From the NCBI GenBank assembly GCA_040758525.1, contig JBFLVQ010000077.1:1-21772 (forward strand): a DNA stretch of 21,772 bases, given 5' to 3'. The position numbers were made by a program, and so were the translations under genes. Positions within the stretch are counted from its first letter, which is position 1; every line of letters begins with the position of its first letter. The notes under the pieces are model-generated. The model was not told where the DNA came from. It saw only the letters and a list, made by a program, of their open reading frames with translations, and did no database searches. This document shows, piece after piece, positions 14,465 through 21,644 of the stretch. Source of the stretch: JBFLVQ01 sp040758525. GTDB lineage: Bacteria > Acidobacteriota > Blastocatellia > Chloracidobacteriales > JADJPF01.

Positions 14465-14650
14465 CTACCAGCTTGATTTGGTCACACCAGGAATATGACC
14501 CTCGAGCGCCAAATTACGGAAGCAGATGCGGCACAATTCAAACTTACGTAGATAACCGCGTGGCCGTCCGCAACGCTTGCATCGATTGTAGGTCCGGACA
14601 CGAAATTTCGGCTTGCTGTTCGATTTTACAATCAAAGATTTCTTTGCCAT
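14465..14650 (-). CDS. rpsN: 30S ribosomal protein S14, short zinc-binding type
   Basis: 61 residues from the ATG at 14648-14650, giving MAKKSLIVKSNSKPKFRVR. An ATG three codons upstream is also in frame but has no ribosome-binding site, whereas GGAG lies just before the chosen start. Cys24, Cys27, Cys40 and Cys43 form the zinc knuckle of the type Z (C+) form, which is about 40 residues shorter than E. coli S14. It assembles into the head of the 30S subunit near S3 and S10. It sits between rplE and rpsH as expected. Confidence 0.95.
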   Translation of the reverse strand: MAKKSLIVKSNSKPKFRVRTYNRCKRCGRPRGYLRKFELCRICFRNLALEGHIPGVTKSSW

Positions 14651-14694
14651 AAGCTCCATTCAGGACGCCTCTCAACGGCGTCCACAACAACAGA

Positions 14695-15249
14695 TTAACT
14701 GACCCGGAATGGCATCCCTAAATGACGCAAGAGGGCACGCGCCTCTTCATCTGTACGGGCCGTAGTTACGATCGATACATTCATACCGCGGGCTTTGTCT
14801 ACCTTAGCAAAATCGATCTCAGGAAAGATCAATTGATCACGTAGACCAAGCGTATAATTGCCACGCCCATCAAACGATTTTGGCGAGACACCACGAAAGT
14901 CACGTACACGTGGTAGCGCAATATTAATAAGTCGATCAAGAAATTCGAACATACGATCGCCGCGTAGTGTCACCATTGCGCCAATGGTCATGTTCTGACG
15001 TAGCTTAAAGGCAGCAATAGACTTTTTGGCGCGTGTAATAACAGCCTTCTGTCCGCTAATGGCGGCCAGTTCGTCGGCGGCTAGATCAAATACCTTAGCA
15101 TTGTTGGTAGAGATGTAATCACGCCCCAATCCCATGTTGAGCACGATCTTATCTAATCTAGGTACCGCCATTGGGTTGGTATAGCCGAACTCTTTAATAA
15201 GTGTCGGCGCGATCTGTTCTTTGTATCTGTGCTTCAATCTCGGTGTCAT
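14695..15249 (-). CDS. rplE: 50S ribosomal protein L5
   Basis: 184 residues, family length. L5 binds 5S rRNA and contacts the P-site tRNA. Motifs: PRLDKIVLNMGLGRD, ISGQKAVITRAKKSIAAFKLR, GDRMFEFLDRLINIALPRVRDFRG, NYTLGLRDQLIFPEID, and the C-terminal TARTDEEARALLRHLGMPFR. AGAAG precedes the ATG. The gene is separated from rplX by a 107-nt spacer, unusually long for this position and a candidate regulatory site. rpsN follows after 44 nt. Confidence 0.97.
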   Translation of the reverse strand: MTPRLKHRYKEQIAPTLIKEFGYTNPMAVPRLDKIVLNMGLGRDYISTNNAKVFDLAADELAAISGQKAVITRAKKSIAAFKLRQNMTIGAMVTLRGDRMFEFLDRLINIALPRVRDFRGVSPKSFDGRGNYTLGLRDQLIFPEIDFAKVDKARGMNVSIVTTARTDEEARALLRHLGMPFRVS

Positions 15250-15356
15250 AATTCTTCTGAACCTAAAAATTTTTGGTGTGTGAGCAAAGTTGCTATTTTC
15301 ACCCGAGTTCTTTGTTTATGCAAGGGGTATACGCAGCAAAGCCGCCCCCAGCCGGC
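15250..15356 (-). promoter_or_regulatory. rplX-rplE spacer with hairpins, candidate control region
   Basis: Read on the - strand, the spacer holds three possible foldings. (1) AAGCCG/CGGCTT (15339-15358), overlapping the rplX stop. (2) A bulged hairpin in which GTGA...GCA pairs with TGC...TCAC around 15280-15302. (3) An A5/T5 near-palindrome with ACC/GGT ends at 15261-15277, just before the rplE ribosome-binding site. In E. coli the S8 repressor site lies at this gene junction, which makes the position suggestive. No S8-site consensus was demonstrated here. Confidence 0.3.
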
Positions 15357-15725
15357 TTAGCGTCTATCGATCGTCGCGCCGCACTTTTTACAAGCACGTG
15401 CATGACGGCCATCTTGTAGTTCCTGATGAGCAACCCGTGTAGGTTTACCACAACTTGGGCAGACTACCATGACATTGGAAGCATTAATATAAGACTCTTT
15501 ATCGATAATGCCGCCCTGTACTCCACGCGGTTGGTTTGGCTTCTGATGGTGTTTGACCATTGCCACACCCTCAACAAGCACCTTACCCTCGCCTGCCTTT
15601 ACTTCCAACACACGGCTTACTTTGCCTCTATTACGGCCTGTTAGTACCTTTACACGATCATTCTTCTTGACGTGTTCAACAGAAGCATTGACTCTTCTAC
15701 TCTCCTTAAGCGCTTTTAGTCCCAT
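15357..15725 (-). CDS. rplX: 50S ribosomal protein L24 with zinc-ribbon C-terminus
   Basis: 122 residues. L24 is an early 23S rRNA binder that starts large-subunit folding. The KOW motif (about 19-50: HVKKNDRVKVLTGRNRGKV) is followed by GVAMVKHHQKPNQPRGVQGGI and then a C-terminal zinc ribbon, CPSC (89-92) and CKKC (112-115), found in many but not all phyla. The N-terminus has about 17 residues before the usual L24 start. No alternative ATG, GTG or TTG exists in frame nearer the core, so the extension is probably real. GGAGGTGAT, inside the end of rplN, serves as ribosome-binding site; only five nt separate the genes. Confidence 0.95.
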   Translation of the reverse strand: MGLKALKESRRVNASVEHVKKNDRVKVLTGRNRGKVSRVLEVKAGEGKVLVEGVAMVKHHQKPNQPRGVQGGIIDKESYINASNVMVVCPSCGKPTRVAHQELQDGRHARACKKCGATIDRR

Positions 15726-15730
15726 AATCC

Positions 15731-16099
15731 CTATATCACCTCCGGCGCGAGCGAGACAATCTTCATAAATTTCTTCTCGCGCAGTTCACGCGCTACCGGC
15801 CCAAAGACGCGTGTGCCAATAGGCTCGCCATCCGGCTTAATAAGCACTGCAGCATTCTGGTCAAAGCGTATATAGGTGCCATCACGGCGGCGCACCTCTT
15901 TACGTGTACGCACAATAACAGCCTTGACTACTTGGCCTTTCTTCACTGTACCGTCTGGGCTCGCCTCCTTCACAGATGCCGTAATGACATCACCAAGCGA
16001 TGCGCGCGGTCCTGTGCTGCCTCCTAAGGGAAGGATCATGGCGATCTTCTTTGCCCCAGAGTTATCGGCCACATCCAAAATTGTCCTCATCTGAATCAT
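15731..16099 (-). CDS. rplN: 50S ribosomal protein L14
   Basis: 122 residues, exact family length. L14 lies at the subunit interface, contacts L19 and 16S helix 14, and is the docking site for the silencing factor RsfS. Landmarks: MIQMRTILDVADNSGAKKI, the GDVITASVKEASPDGTVKKGQVVKAVIVRTRKE strand region, RFDQNAAVLIK and the end ARELREKKFMKIVSLAPEVI. GGGAG precedes the ATG. rpsQ ends 63 nt upstream. The C-terminal sequence style is reminiscent of Acidobacteriota. Confidence 0.97.
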   Translation of the reverse strand: MIQMRTILDVADNSGAKKIAMILPLGGSTGPRASLGDVITASVKEASPDGTVKKGQVVKAVIVRTRKEVRRRDGTYIRFDQNAAVLIKPDGEPIGTRVFGPVARELREKKFMKIVSLAPEVI

Positions 16100-16162
16100 A
16101 GTTCTATACTCTCCCCACAGCGCGTAATTACTCTAACTCGAATTTGCTCGCCGTGCCCTCGC

Positions 16163-16477
16163 CTATAATTCTGCTTTCTGCAAGATCTCGACTACCCGCC
16201 AGCGCTTATGCGCGGAGAGCGGACGAGTCTCGACAATCTTCACTTTGTCACCAATATTGCAAGCCATTTCGCTATGCGCCATGAATTTGGTGCGGCGGCG
16301 AATATAGCGCTGATACTTCTGGTGGCGCACCAGGCGGTCTACTCTTACTACCACCGTCTTGGTCATCTTATTGCTTACTACGATCCCTACTTTCTCGGCA
16401 CGTCGGCCTGTCTTACTCTTGGCCGCAGTCGCTGCCGGTGTGGGGGATGTTGGCACCTGTTTAATCTCTTCTGACAT
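16163..16477 (-). CDS. rpsQ: 30S ribosomal protein S17 with N-terminal extension
   Basis: 104 residues, about 20 longer than the typical 84. The OB-fold core starts near residue 27 (KVGIVVSNKMTKTVVVRVDRLVRH) and continues through KFMAHSEMACNIGDKVKIVETRPLSAHKRWRVVEIL, the diagnostic S17 ending. The first 25 residues are an Ala/Pro/Thr-rich low-complexity tail (VPTSPTPAATAAKSKTGRR). The tail is credible because AGAAG stands before the chosen ATG; an internal start would need another ribosome-binding site. It lies 28 nt after rpmC. Confidence 0.94.
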   Translation of the reverse strand: MSEEIKQVPTSPTPAATAAKSKTGRRAEKVGIVVSNKMTKTVVVRVDRLVRHQKYQRYIRRRTKFMAHSEMACNIGDKVKIVETRPLSAHKRWRVVEILQKAEL

Positions 16478-16505
16478 AATTCACTTCTCTGTCTGAATGC
16501 TAAAG

Positions 16506-16706
16506 CTAACGGTTAATGTTCAGCTCATGCTCGCGTAAAATAGTCTTTACACGGGCAAGCTCTTTTTTATTGGCACGTACCTGCTTGGTAGCATCGACCT
16601 CACCCAGACTCCTTTTGAAGCGGCTACGAAAGATCTGCTCGGTCAACTCACCTTCACGCGCTTTAAGATCCTCAAGCGACATCTGACGAATCTCTTCCAA
16701 CTTCAT
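16506..16706 (-). CDS. rpmC: 50S ribosomal protein L29
   Basis: 66 residues, a normal two-helix hairpin protein at the polypeptide exit, where signal recognition particle and trigger factor dock. The start MKLEEIRQMSLEDLKAREGELTE and the RVKTILREHEL end are characteristic. Its ATG overlaps the TGA of rplP (ATGA at 16703-16706), so translation is almost certainly coupled to L16. GGGGGTGTG upstream offers only a weak ribosome-binding site. Confidence 0.95.
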   Translation of the reverse strand: MKLEEIRQMSLEDLKAREGELTEQIFRSRFKRSLGEVDATKQVRANKKELARVKTILREHELNINR

Positions 16707-17140
16707 AACACACCCCCTTCTTGGTCGGCGCGTGTAACGAACCTGGTTCTGATCGGCAGTTTGCTAGCAGCTAACTGCATTGCCTCGCGTGCTACTGCTT
16801 CCTCAACGCCTTCCATCTCAAAGAGCACACGACCAGGTTTAATAACTGCTACCCATCCTTCCGGTGCACCTTTACCCTTACCCATACGGGTCTCAGCCGG
16901 TTTCTTGGTAATAGGTTTATCTGGAAAGATCCGTATCCAGAGCTTGCCACCACGCTTGACAGAACGCGTAATAGCAACACGGGCAGCTTCGATCTGCTTG
17001 CCTGTGATCCAGGCTGGCTCAAGCGCCTTGAGGCCGTATTCACCAAACGCGACCGTGGCGCCGCGTATTGCTTTACCCGACATACGGCCACGCTGTTGTT
17101 TACGGTACTTTACTTTCTTGGGAATCTTGTATTCAGCCAT
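16703..17140 (-). CDS. rplP: 50S ribosomal protein L16
   Basis: 145 residues. L16 supports the A-site tRNA elbow and the peptidyl-transferase centre. It starts IPKKVKYRKQQRGRMSGKAIRGATVAFGEYGLKAL. The central part KRGGKLWIRIFPDKPITKKPAETRMGKGKGAPEGWVAVIKPGRVLFE is highly conserved, including the Arg/Met region. GGAG lies upstream of the ATG. Its stop codon TGA overlaps the rpmC start. That in-frame UGA is clearly used as stop here, which argues against a general reassignment of UGA in this organism. Confidence 0.97.
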   Translation of the reverse strand: MAEYKIPKKVKYRKQQRGRMSGKAIRGATVAFGEYGLKALEPAWITGKQIEAARVAITRSVKRGGKLWIRIFPDKPITKKPAETRMGKGKGAPEGWVAVIKPGRVLFEMEGVEEAVAREAMQLAASKLPIRTRFVTRADQEGGVL

Positions 17141-17162
17141 TTCTCAGCTCCAACGGGAAAAA

Positions 17163-17840
17163 TTACTGGCGACCACGCCCCGTAGCGCGCTCATGCTCGC
17201 CACCTGGCTTGCGTATGTCAAGAATCTCACCACGATAGATCCAGACCTTTACACCAATCACACCAAAGGTCGTATAAGCCTGTGCAAACCCATAGTCGAT
17301 ATCAGCACGTAGTGTATGCAATGGTAACTGTCCATCTAAATACCATTCAGAGCGCGCAATCTCAGCACCGCCCAATCGTCCCGATACTCGTACTTTAATA
17401 CCCTGGGCACCAAAACGCTTGGCACTATCAACGGTCTTACGCATCGCACGCCGGAAAGCAACACGCTTCTCAAGCTGTGCGGCAATCTGCTCAGCCTGCA
17501 ATTGGGCATTTAGCTCTGGCTTATTGATCTCTTGTATATTGACGATCACTTCTCGGCGGGTGCGCAGTTGGATCTCCTGCTTGAGCTTGTCTATCTCAGC
17601 ACCCTTACGGCCAATGATAATACCTGGACGTGAGGTATGGATGATGATCTTCAATTTGTTGGCAGCACGCTCAATATCAATGTGTGAAACACCTGCGCCA
17701 GCAAAACGCGCTTTGAGATCACGCTTAAGCTCTAGGTCTTCAAGCAACAGCTTGCCAAAATCCTTTTTTGCATACCAGATTGAATGCCAGGTACGATTGA
17801 CGCCTAATCTGAATCCATAGGGGTGTACTTTTTGACCCAC
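17163..17840 (-). CDS. rpsC: 30S ribosomal protein S3, GTG start
   Basis: 225 residues. S3 forms part of the mRNA entry channel and its helicase function. The start is GTG (17838-17840), giving MGQKVHPYGFRLGVNRTWHS, with GGAGGA ideally spaced upstream. The KH type 2 domain (about 38-110) shows the IIHTSRPGIIIGRKGAEIDKL signature with the GxxG loop. The C-terminal S3 domain contains RFGAQGIKVRVSGRLGGAEIARSEW and LHTLRADIDYGFAQAYTTFGVIGVKVWIY. The gene lies 15 nt after rplV and 22 nt before rplP. Confidence 0.97.
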   Translation of the reverse strand: MGQKVHPYGFRLGVNRTWHSIWYAKKDFGKLLLEDLELKRDLKARFAGAGVSHIDIERAANKLKIIIHTSRPGIIIGRKGAEIDKLKQEIQLRTRREVIVNIQEINKPELNAQLQAEQIAAQLEKRVAFRRAMRKTVDSAKRFGAQGIKVRVSGRLGGAEIARSEWYLDGQLPLHTLRADIDYGFAQAYTTFGVIGVKVWIYRGEILDIRKPGGEHERATGRGRQ

Positions 17841-17855
17841 AGTATTCCTCCGCTC

Positions 17856-18263
17856 TTACTTAGTCTCCTTGTTGGTCTCTTTAACTTGCTCTACTGGCTT
17901 TTCCTTAGCCTTTTCGCTAGCGACATGCACAGTGATATGGCAATAATGGCGTCGCTCTCGATAGGCTCGCCCCATTGGCGCAGGGCGTACACGCCGCCGC
18001 CACTTAGTCACGCCAATATCTACATGACAACGATTGACAATAAGCCGGTCAACATCGACCGAGATATTCTCTTTGTCAGCCTGTTGGGTGGCATTGGCAA
18101 TCGCCGAACGTAGCACCTTCTCGATCGGCTTAGCGGCACGCTTATTGGTGAAGCGCAGGATCGCAAGCGCATCATTGACGTTACGACCACGTATGGTATC
18201 AATAACCAAACGGGCTTTCTGTGCTGATCCCTTAATATATTTTCCAACTGCGTAGGCTTCCAT
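17856..18263 (-). CDS. rplV: 50S ribosomal protein L22 with charged C-terminal tail
   Basis: 135 residues versus the usual 110-115. The core starts with KYIKGSAQKARLVIDTIRGRNVNDALAIL and contains the tunnel-lining beta-hairpin region VTKWRRRVRPAPMGRAYRERRHYCHITV. L22 lines the nascent-peptide tunnel, where hairpin mutations give macrolide resistance. The last 20 or so residues are Lys/Glu-rich (EKAKEKPVEQVKETNKETK), an extension likely on the ribosome surface. GGAG lies before the ATG. It is 35 nt after rpsS. Confidence 0.96.
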   Translation of the reverse strand: MEAYAVGKYIKGSAQKARLVIDTIRGRNVNDALAILRFTNKRAAKPIEKVLRSAIANATQQADKENISVDVDRLIVNRCHVDIGVTKWRRRVRPAPMGRAYRERRHYCHITVHVASEKAKEKPVEQVKETNKETK

Positions 18264-18298
18264 TGTTAACGACTCCAGTTAATGCGCTGCCGCGCCAG

Positions 18299-18601
18299 TT
18301 ATTTCTTGACACTCTTAACAGGCGCAACCGCCTTCTCGGCTTTATCACCTGAGTGGCCTTTGAAATTACGTGTAGGGGAGAACTCGCCTAGCTTATGGCC
18401 AACCATGTTTTCAGTAATGTAGACCGGAATGAACTTTTTGCCATTGTGTACAGCCAGTGTATGGCCAATCATTTCCGGCACGATCGTGGAGCGACGCGAC
18501 CAGGTCTTATGCACTTTCTTCTCATTCGCCGCATTCATACGATCCACTACTCTTAGTAAGTGTCTGTCTATAAATGGTCCCTTCTTAATTGAACGTGCCA
18601 T
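18299..18601 (-). CDS. rpsS: 30S ribosomal protein S19
   Basis: 100 residues. S19 pairs with S13 in the small-subunit head near the A-site tRNA. It begins MARSIKKGPFIDRHLLRVVDRMNA and carries KTWSRRSTIVPEMIGHTLAVHNGKKFIPVYITENMVGHKLGEFSPTRNFKGHSGDK, nearly the universal S19 sequence. A short Lys/Ala/Val tail ends the protein. GGGAG precedes the ATG. It is 14 nt after rplB, closely coupled. Confidence 0.97.
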   Translation of the reverse strand: MARSIKKGPFIDRHLLRVVDRMNAANEKKVHKTWSRRSTIVPEMIGHTLAVHNGKKFIPVYITENMVGHKLGEFSPTRNFKGHSGDKAEKAVAPVKSVKK

Positions 18602-18615
18602 GATTTACTCCCAGA

Positions 18616-19437
18616 TTACTTTCTACGCTTGACGATAAATTTGTCGGTGCGCTTGTTATTGCGTGTCTTGTAGCCACGGGTAGGCTGCCCCCAAGGGGTA
18701 ACAGGATTACGTCCGCCACTGGTCTTACCCTCACCACCACCGTGTGGATGATCTACTGGATTCATTGCCACACCACGCACAGTAGGTCGAGTGCCAAGCC
18801 AACGGGAGCGGCCCGCTTTACCAATCGAGACATTCTCATGCTCTATATTGCCAACTTGCCCTACTGTGGCCATACAATCGATCTTGACACGACGTATCTC
18901 ACCGCTAGGCAAGCGCAACTGTGCCCATTCTCCCTCTTTTGCAATCAACTGTGCACGCGATCCGGCGCTACGGGCCATCTGACCACCTTTGCCAGGACGC
19001 AGCTCAATATTATGAACCTCTGTACCAAGTGGGATATTACGTAGCGGCAACGCATTACCAGCAATAATATCAGCATCGGGACCAGAGACTACCGTTTGAC
19101 CAACCTGTAGTCCTACAGGTGCGAGTATGTAGCGTTTCTCACCATCCACATAATTGAGTAGTGCAATACGCGCAGAACGGTTTGGATCATATTCAATGGT
19201 TGCAACCTTGGCAGGAATGCCGGTTTTGTTACGCTTAAAGTCAATAACACGGAAGAGCCGTTTATGACCGCCACCACGATGGCGTACAGTAATATGGCCA
19301 ATATTATTACGCCCCGAGGTACGGCGTTTACTTACCGTAAGACCTTTCAATGGTCTTACATCTGCGAGCTCCTCGTTTGTCAGATATGTTTGATAGCGTC
19401 GCGCTGACGACGTTGGTTTAAGTTTCTTTATACCCAT
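18616..19437 (-). CDS. rplB: 50S ribosomal protein L2
   Basis: 273 residues, exact family length. L2 is one of the largest and most conserved large-subunit proteins, needed for subunit association and peptidyl-transferase activity. Landmarks: GLTVSKRRTSGRNNIGHITVRHRGGGHKR, the central OB/SH3-like domains (about 60-200), and the C-terminal RPTVRGVAMNPVDHPHGGGEGKTSGGRNPVTPWGQPTRG, with the conserved His in DHPHGGGEG. AGAAGAG precedes the ATG. It is 59 nt downstream of rplW. Confidence 0.97.
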   Translation of the reverse strand: MGIKKLKPTSSARRYQTYLTNEELADVRPLKGLTVSKRRTSGRNNIGHITVRHRGGGHKRLFRVIDFKRNKTGIPAKVATIEYDPNRSARIALLNYVDGEKRYILAPVGLQVGQTVVSGPDADIIAGNALPLRNIPLGTEVHNIELRPGKGGQMARSAGSRAQLIAKEGEWAQLRLPSGEIRRVKIDCMATVGQVGNIEHENVSIGKAGRSRWLGTRPTVRGVAMNPVDHPHGGGEGKTSGGRNPVTPWGQPTRGYKTRNNKRTDKFIVKRRK

Positions 19438-19496
19438 AGTCTCTTCTCGCTAATATCAGAGTTATCGGGACGCGAATCGTGTGCTGGCGGCAGCGA

Positions 19497-19802
19497 CTAG
19501 ACGATATCGCCGTACTCGATCTGCTTCTCGCCTGCCTTGAGAGTAACGTAAGCCTTACGAAAACTCACTTGCCGGCCCTCGAAGCGACCTCGCCGCTTCA
19601 TCTTGCCCTGATAGTTGGCAAGTCGCACTGCATCGACCTTCACTTTGAAAATCGTCTCGATAGCCTTCTTCACTTCAATCTTATTGGCATCACAAGCCAC
19701 ATAGAAGGCTAGTAGCTGTTTGCGATCCTGCGTCTCTTCCTTGAGCCGGAGCGCCTTCTCGGTAATCACCGGCCCTTTGATGACTTCCCATACTGAGCGC
19801 AT
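19497..19802 (-). CDS. rplW: 50S ribosomal protein L23
   Basis: 101 residues. L23 lies at the tunnel exit and is the docking site for trigger factor and SRP. It starts with VIKGPVITEKALRLKEE and contains FYVACDANKIEVKKAIETIFKVKVDAVRLANYQGKMKRRGRFEGRQVSFRKAYVTLKAGEKQIEY, a complete L23 fold including the loop with basic residues. GGAG is just upstream of the ATG. It follows rplD by 19 nt in normal S10 order. Confidence 0.96.
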   Translation of the reverse strand: MRSVWEVIKGPVITEKALRLKEETQDRKQLLAFYVACDANKIEVKKAIETIFKVKVDAVRLANYQGKMKRRGRFEGRQVSFRKAYVTLKAGEKQIEYGDIV

Positions 19803-19821
19803 CTTTGCTCTCCTTTTCGCA

Positions 19822-20448
19822 CTACTTGCTTAAAGCTTCTTGCAACTGCACGATGGCATCACGGCTAAAGACTAACTGCCGATGCTTAAGCACATCGTAG
19901 ATGTTGATATTCTGGTTGGAGACTCGCTTAACGCCCGGCAAGTTGCGCGCCGAGAGTGTGAGATTATTATTGTCTTGCACGTCAACAAACAGAGTGCGAT
20001 CTTCTAGTCCCAGTGCATTTACTACCTTCACAACATTCTTAGTCTTGTGATCAGGCAGGCTGAGATTCTCCACTACGACTAGACCGCCTTCACGTAAGCG
20101 CTCAGAGAGTGCTGAACGTAAGGCACCACGCCGCATCTTCTTTGGTATCTCATAGCCCCAATCGCGTGGTTGTGGACCGTGTACATTACCGCCACCTTTC
20201 CATAGCGGGGAGCGCAGTGAAGCAATACGAGCGCGGCCCGTACCCTTCTGTCGCCACAACTTGCGTCCTGCACCAGAGACATCGCCACGTGTCTTGGTGG
20301 CCACTGTGCCCTGGCGCTGATTAGCGAGGTAGCATTTTACCGCTTCATAGATCAGCGCCTTATTAAGCGGGGCAGCAAATACCGCATCGCTTAATTCGAG
20401 TTCGCCAACCTCTTTATTCTCTAGATTTTTGACCTTTACAACAGGCAT
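19822..20448 (-). CDS. rplD: 50S ribosomal protein L4
   Basis: 208 residues from ATG 20446-20448 (MPVVKVKNLENKEVGELEL). A nine-codon upstream extension is open but has no family match, and GGAG fits the nearer start. The long tunnel-lining loop is clear: TRGDVSGAGRKLWRQKGTGRARIASLRSPLWKGGGNVHGPQPRDW (about 54-98). The C-terminal part is the globular domain. In E. coli L4 also represses the S10 operon by attenuation; no equivalent was identified here. rplC lies 39 nt upstream. Confidence 0.96.
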   Translation of the reverse strand: MPVVKVKNLENKEVGELELSDAVFAAPLNKALIYEAVKCYLANQRQGTVATKTRGDVSGAGRKLWRQKGTGRARIASLRSPLWKGGGNVHGPQPRDWGYEIPKKMRRGALRSALSERLREGGLVVVENLSLPDHKTKNVVKVVNALGLEDRTLFVDVQDNNNLTLSARNLPGVKRVSNQNINIYDVLKHRQLVFSRDAIVQLQEALSK

Positions 20449-20487
20449 TGCTCTACTCCGTAGCTGGCAAGCCACCAGCTTAAGCTA

Positions 20488-21147
20488 TTAACTTCTCGCT
20501 TTTTTAATTAGCACATAAGCGCCATTGGGCCCAGGTACACTTCCTTTTATAAGCAGTATGTGCTTTTCTGGATCGACCTGTACTACACGCAGATTCTTAA
20601 TCGTCTCCCGCTCCATTCCCATATGACCAGCCATACGTGTGCCCTTAATAACACGTGATGGAAAAGCCGAGGCACCAATCGAGCCAGGAGCACGGTGAAA
20701 CATTGAACCGTGTGTGCTACGACCACCACCAAACTTATGCCGTTTGACAAAGCCAGCAAATCCACGCCCTTTACTTGTGCCAACCACATCCACTTGATCG
20801 TTGACAGTAAATTGATCGACCAACACGCTGTCACCTACTTGGGTGCCGTCCTCAGCAGACTCCAAGCGGAATTCGCGTAGGATACGTGTAGGCCGTATTG
20901 GTGTCTTACCTCGCGCCTTCGCCTTCTCGGTCTGGCCGAAATGGCCTAGCAGAGGCTTGGTCACACGCCGTGGCGCCCTCTCCTCGACAAGGCCCAATTG
21001 CACTGCCTCATAACCGTCGCGCATCTTCGTCTTACGCTGAACGACAATGCAGGGACCGGCTTTGATGACCGTCACCGGAGTGACTGTGCCATCCGGCGCA
21101 AAAACTTGAGTCATCCCGATCTTTTTGCCAATGATACCGTTGACCAT
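20488..21147 (-). CDS. rplC: 50S ribosomal protein L3
   Basis: 219 residues from ATG 21145-21147 (MVNGIIGKKIGMTQVFAPDG). A TTG start eight codons upstream is possible but not needed. L3 starts large-subunit assembly and reaches into the peptidyl-transferase centre. The insert KAKARGKTPIRPTRILREFR is in the first domain. The GRGFAGFVKRHKFGGGRSTHGSMFHRAPGSIGASAFPSRVIKGTRMAGHMG loop (about 127-176) is the deeply conserved finger, including the glutamine/methylation-loop region. AGAAG lies before the ATG. The gene follows a 157-nt spacer after rpsJ. Confidence 0.96.
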   Translation of the reverse strand: MVNGIIGKKIGMTQVFAPDGTVTPVTVIKAGPCIVVQRKTKMRDGYEAVQLGLVEERAPRRVTKPLLGHFGQTEKAKARGKTPIRPTRILREFRLESAEDGTQVGDSVLVDQFTVNDQVDVVGTSKGRGFAGFVKRHKFGGGRSTHGSMFHRAPGSIGASAFPSRVIKGTRMAGHMGMERETIKNLRVVQVDPEKHILLIKGSVPGPNGAYVLIKKARS

Positions 21148-21304
21148 ATCTTCTAGCCCTAGCCTCTCCAACTAGCATTCAGCCGTGCCTATTTGCCAGC
21201 CTCTATAGACAAATGGGAATGCCATTCCCTGCTACCCACGCACAGAACTATCCTCACGCGCGCAGACTGAAGCGAGCAATAATACTCAGCCGAATGCTTA
21301 GCTC
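21148..21304 (-). promoter_or_regulatory. rpsJ-rplC spacer with nested inverted repeats
   Basis: 157 nt, the longest gap inside the ribosomal block. GGGAATGCCATTCCC (21215-21229) is a 15-base palindrome around one central base. AGCATTC (21174-21180) can pair at long range with GAATGCT (21292-21298), closing the whole spacer into one large structure. ATTTG (21191-21195) and CAAAT (21210-21214) can form a further stem. This could be a leader-like regulatory element, processing site or internal promoter region; no protein binding was shown and no good promoter hexamers were recognised. Confidence 0.35.
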
Positions 21305-21631
21305 CTATTTATGCTCTCTGCCGAAGGCCTTGATCTCTACATCTACACCAGCCGGTAGATCGAGCTTCATAAGGGCATCTACCGTCTGGGGAGTTGGATC
21401 AAGTATGTCCATCAGCCGCTTGTGGGTGCGAATTTCAAACTGCTCGCGTGACTTTTTGTCGACGTGGGGCGAGCGCAATACTGTATATTTGTTCTTTACC
21501 GTAGGCAGCGGGATAGGCCCCGCAACTCTTGCCCCTGTGCGTTTGGCAGTATCAACAATCTCGGCTGTTGATTGGTCCAGCACGCGATAATCGTACGCTT
21601 TTAACCTTATACGGATCTTCTCGTTCAACAT
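21305..21631 (-). CDS. rpsJ: 30S ribosomal protein S10
   Basis: 108 residues from ATG 21629-21631. S10 belongs to the 30S head and also, as NusE, works in antitermination with NusB. The core is KIRIRLKAYDYRVLDQSTAEIVDTAKRTGARVAGPIPLPT, then RSPHVDKKSREQFEIRTHKRLMDILDPTPQTVDALMKLDLPAGVDVEIK, essentially universal. An upstream extension of the open frame runs into tuf and is not real. AGGAG is only one nt from the ATG, with AGGT six nt away, so a TTG one codon later is a possible alternative start. It is 13 nt after tuf. Confidence 0.96.
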   Translation of the reverse strand: MLNEKIRIRLKAYDYRVLDQSTAEIVDTAKRTGARVAGPIPLPTVKNKYTVLRSPHVDKKSREQFEIRTHKRLMDILDPTPQTVDALMKLDLPAGVDVEIKAFGREHK

Positions 21632-21644
21632 ACTCCTACCTGTA

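Noticed and set aside
16761..17312. 183-codon rightward open frame opposite rplP and rpsC
   Set aside because: Antisense shadow; no ribosome-binding site or recognisable motif.
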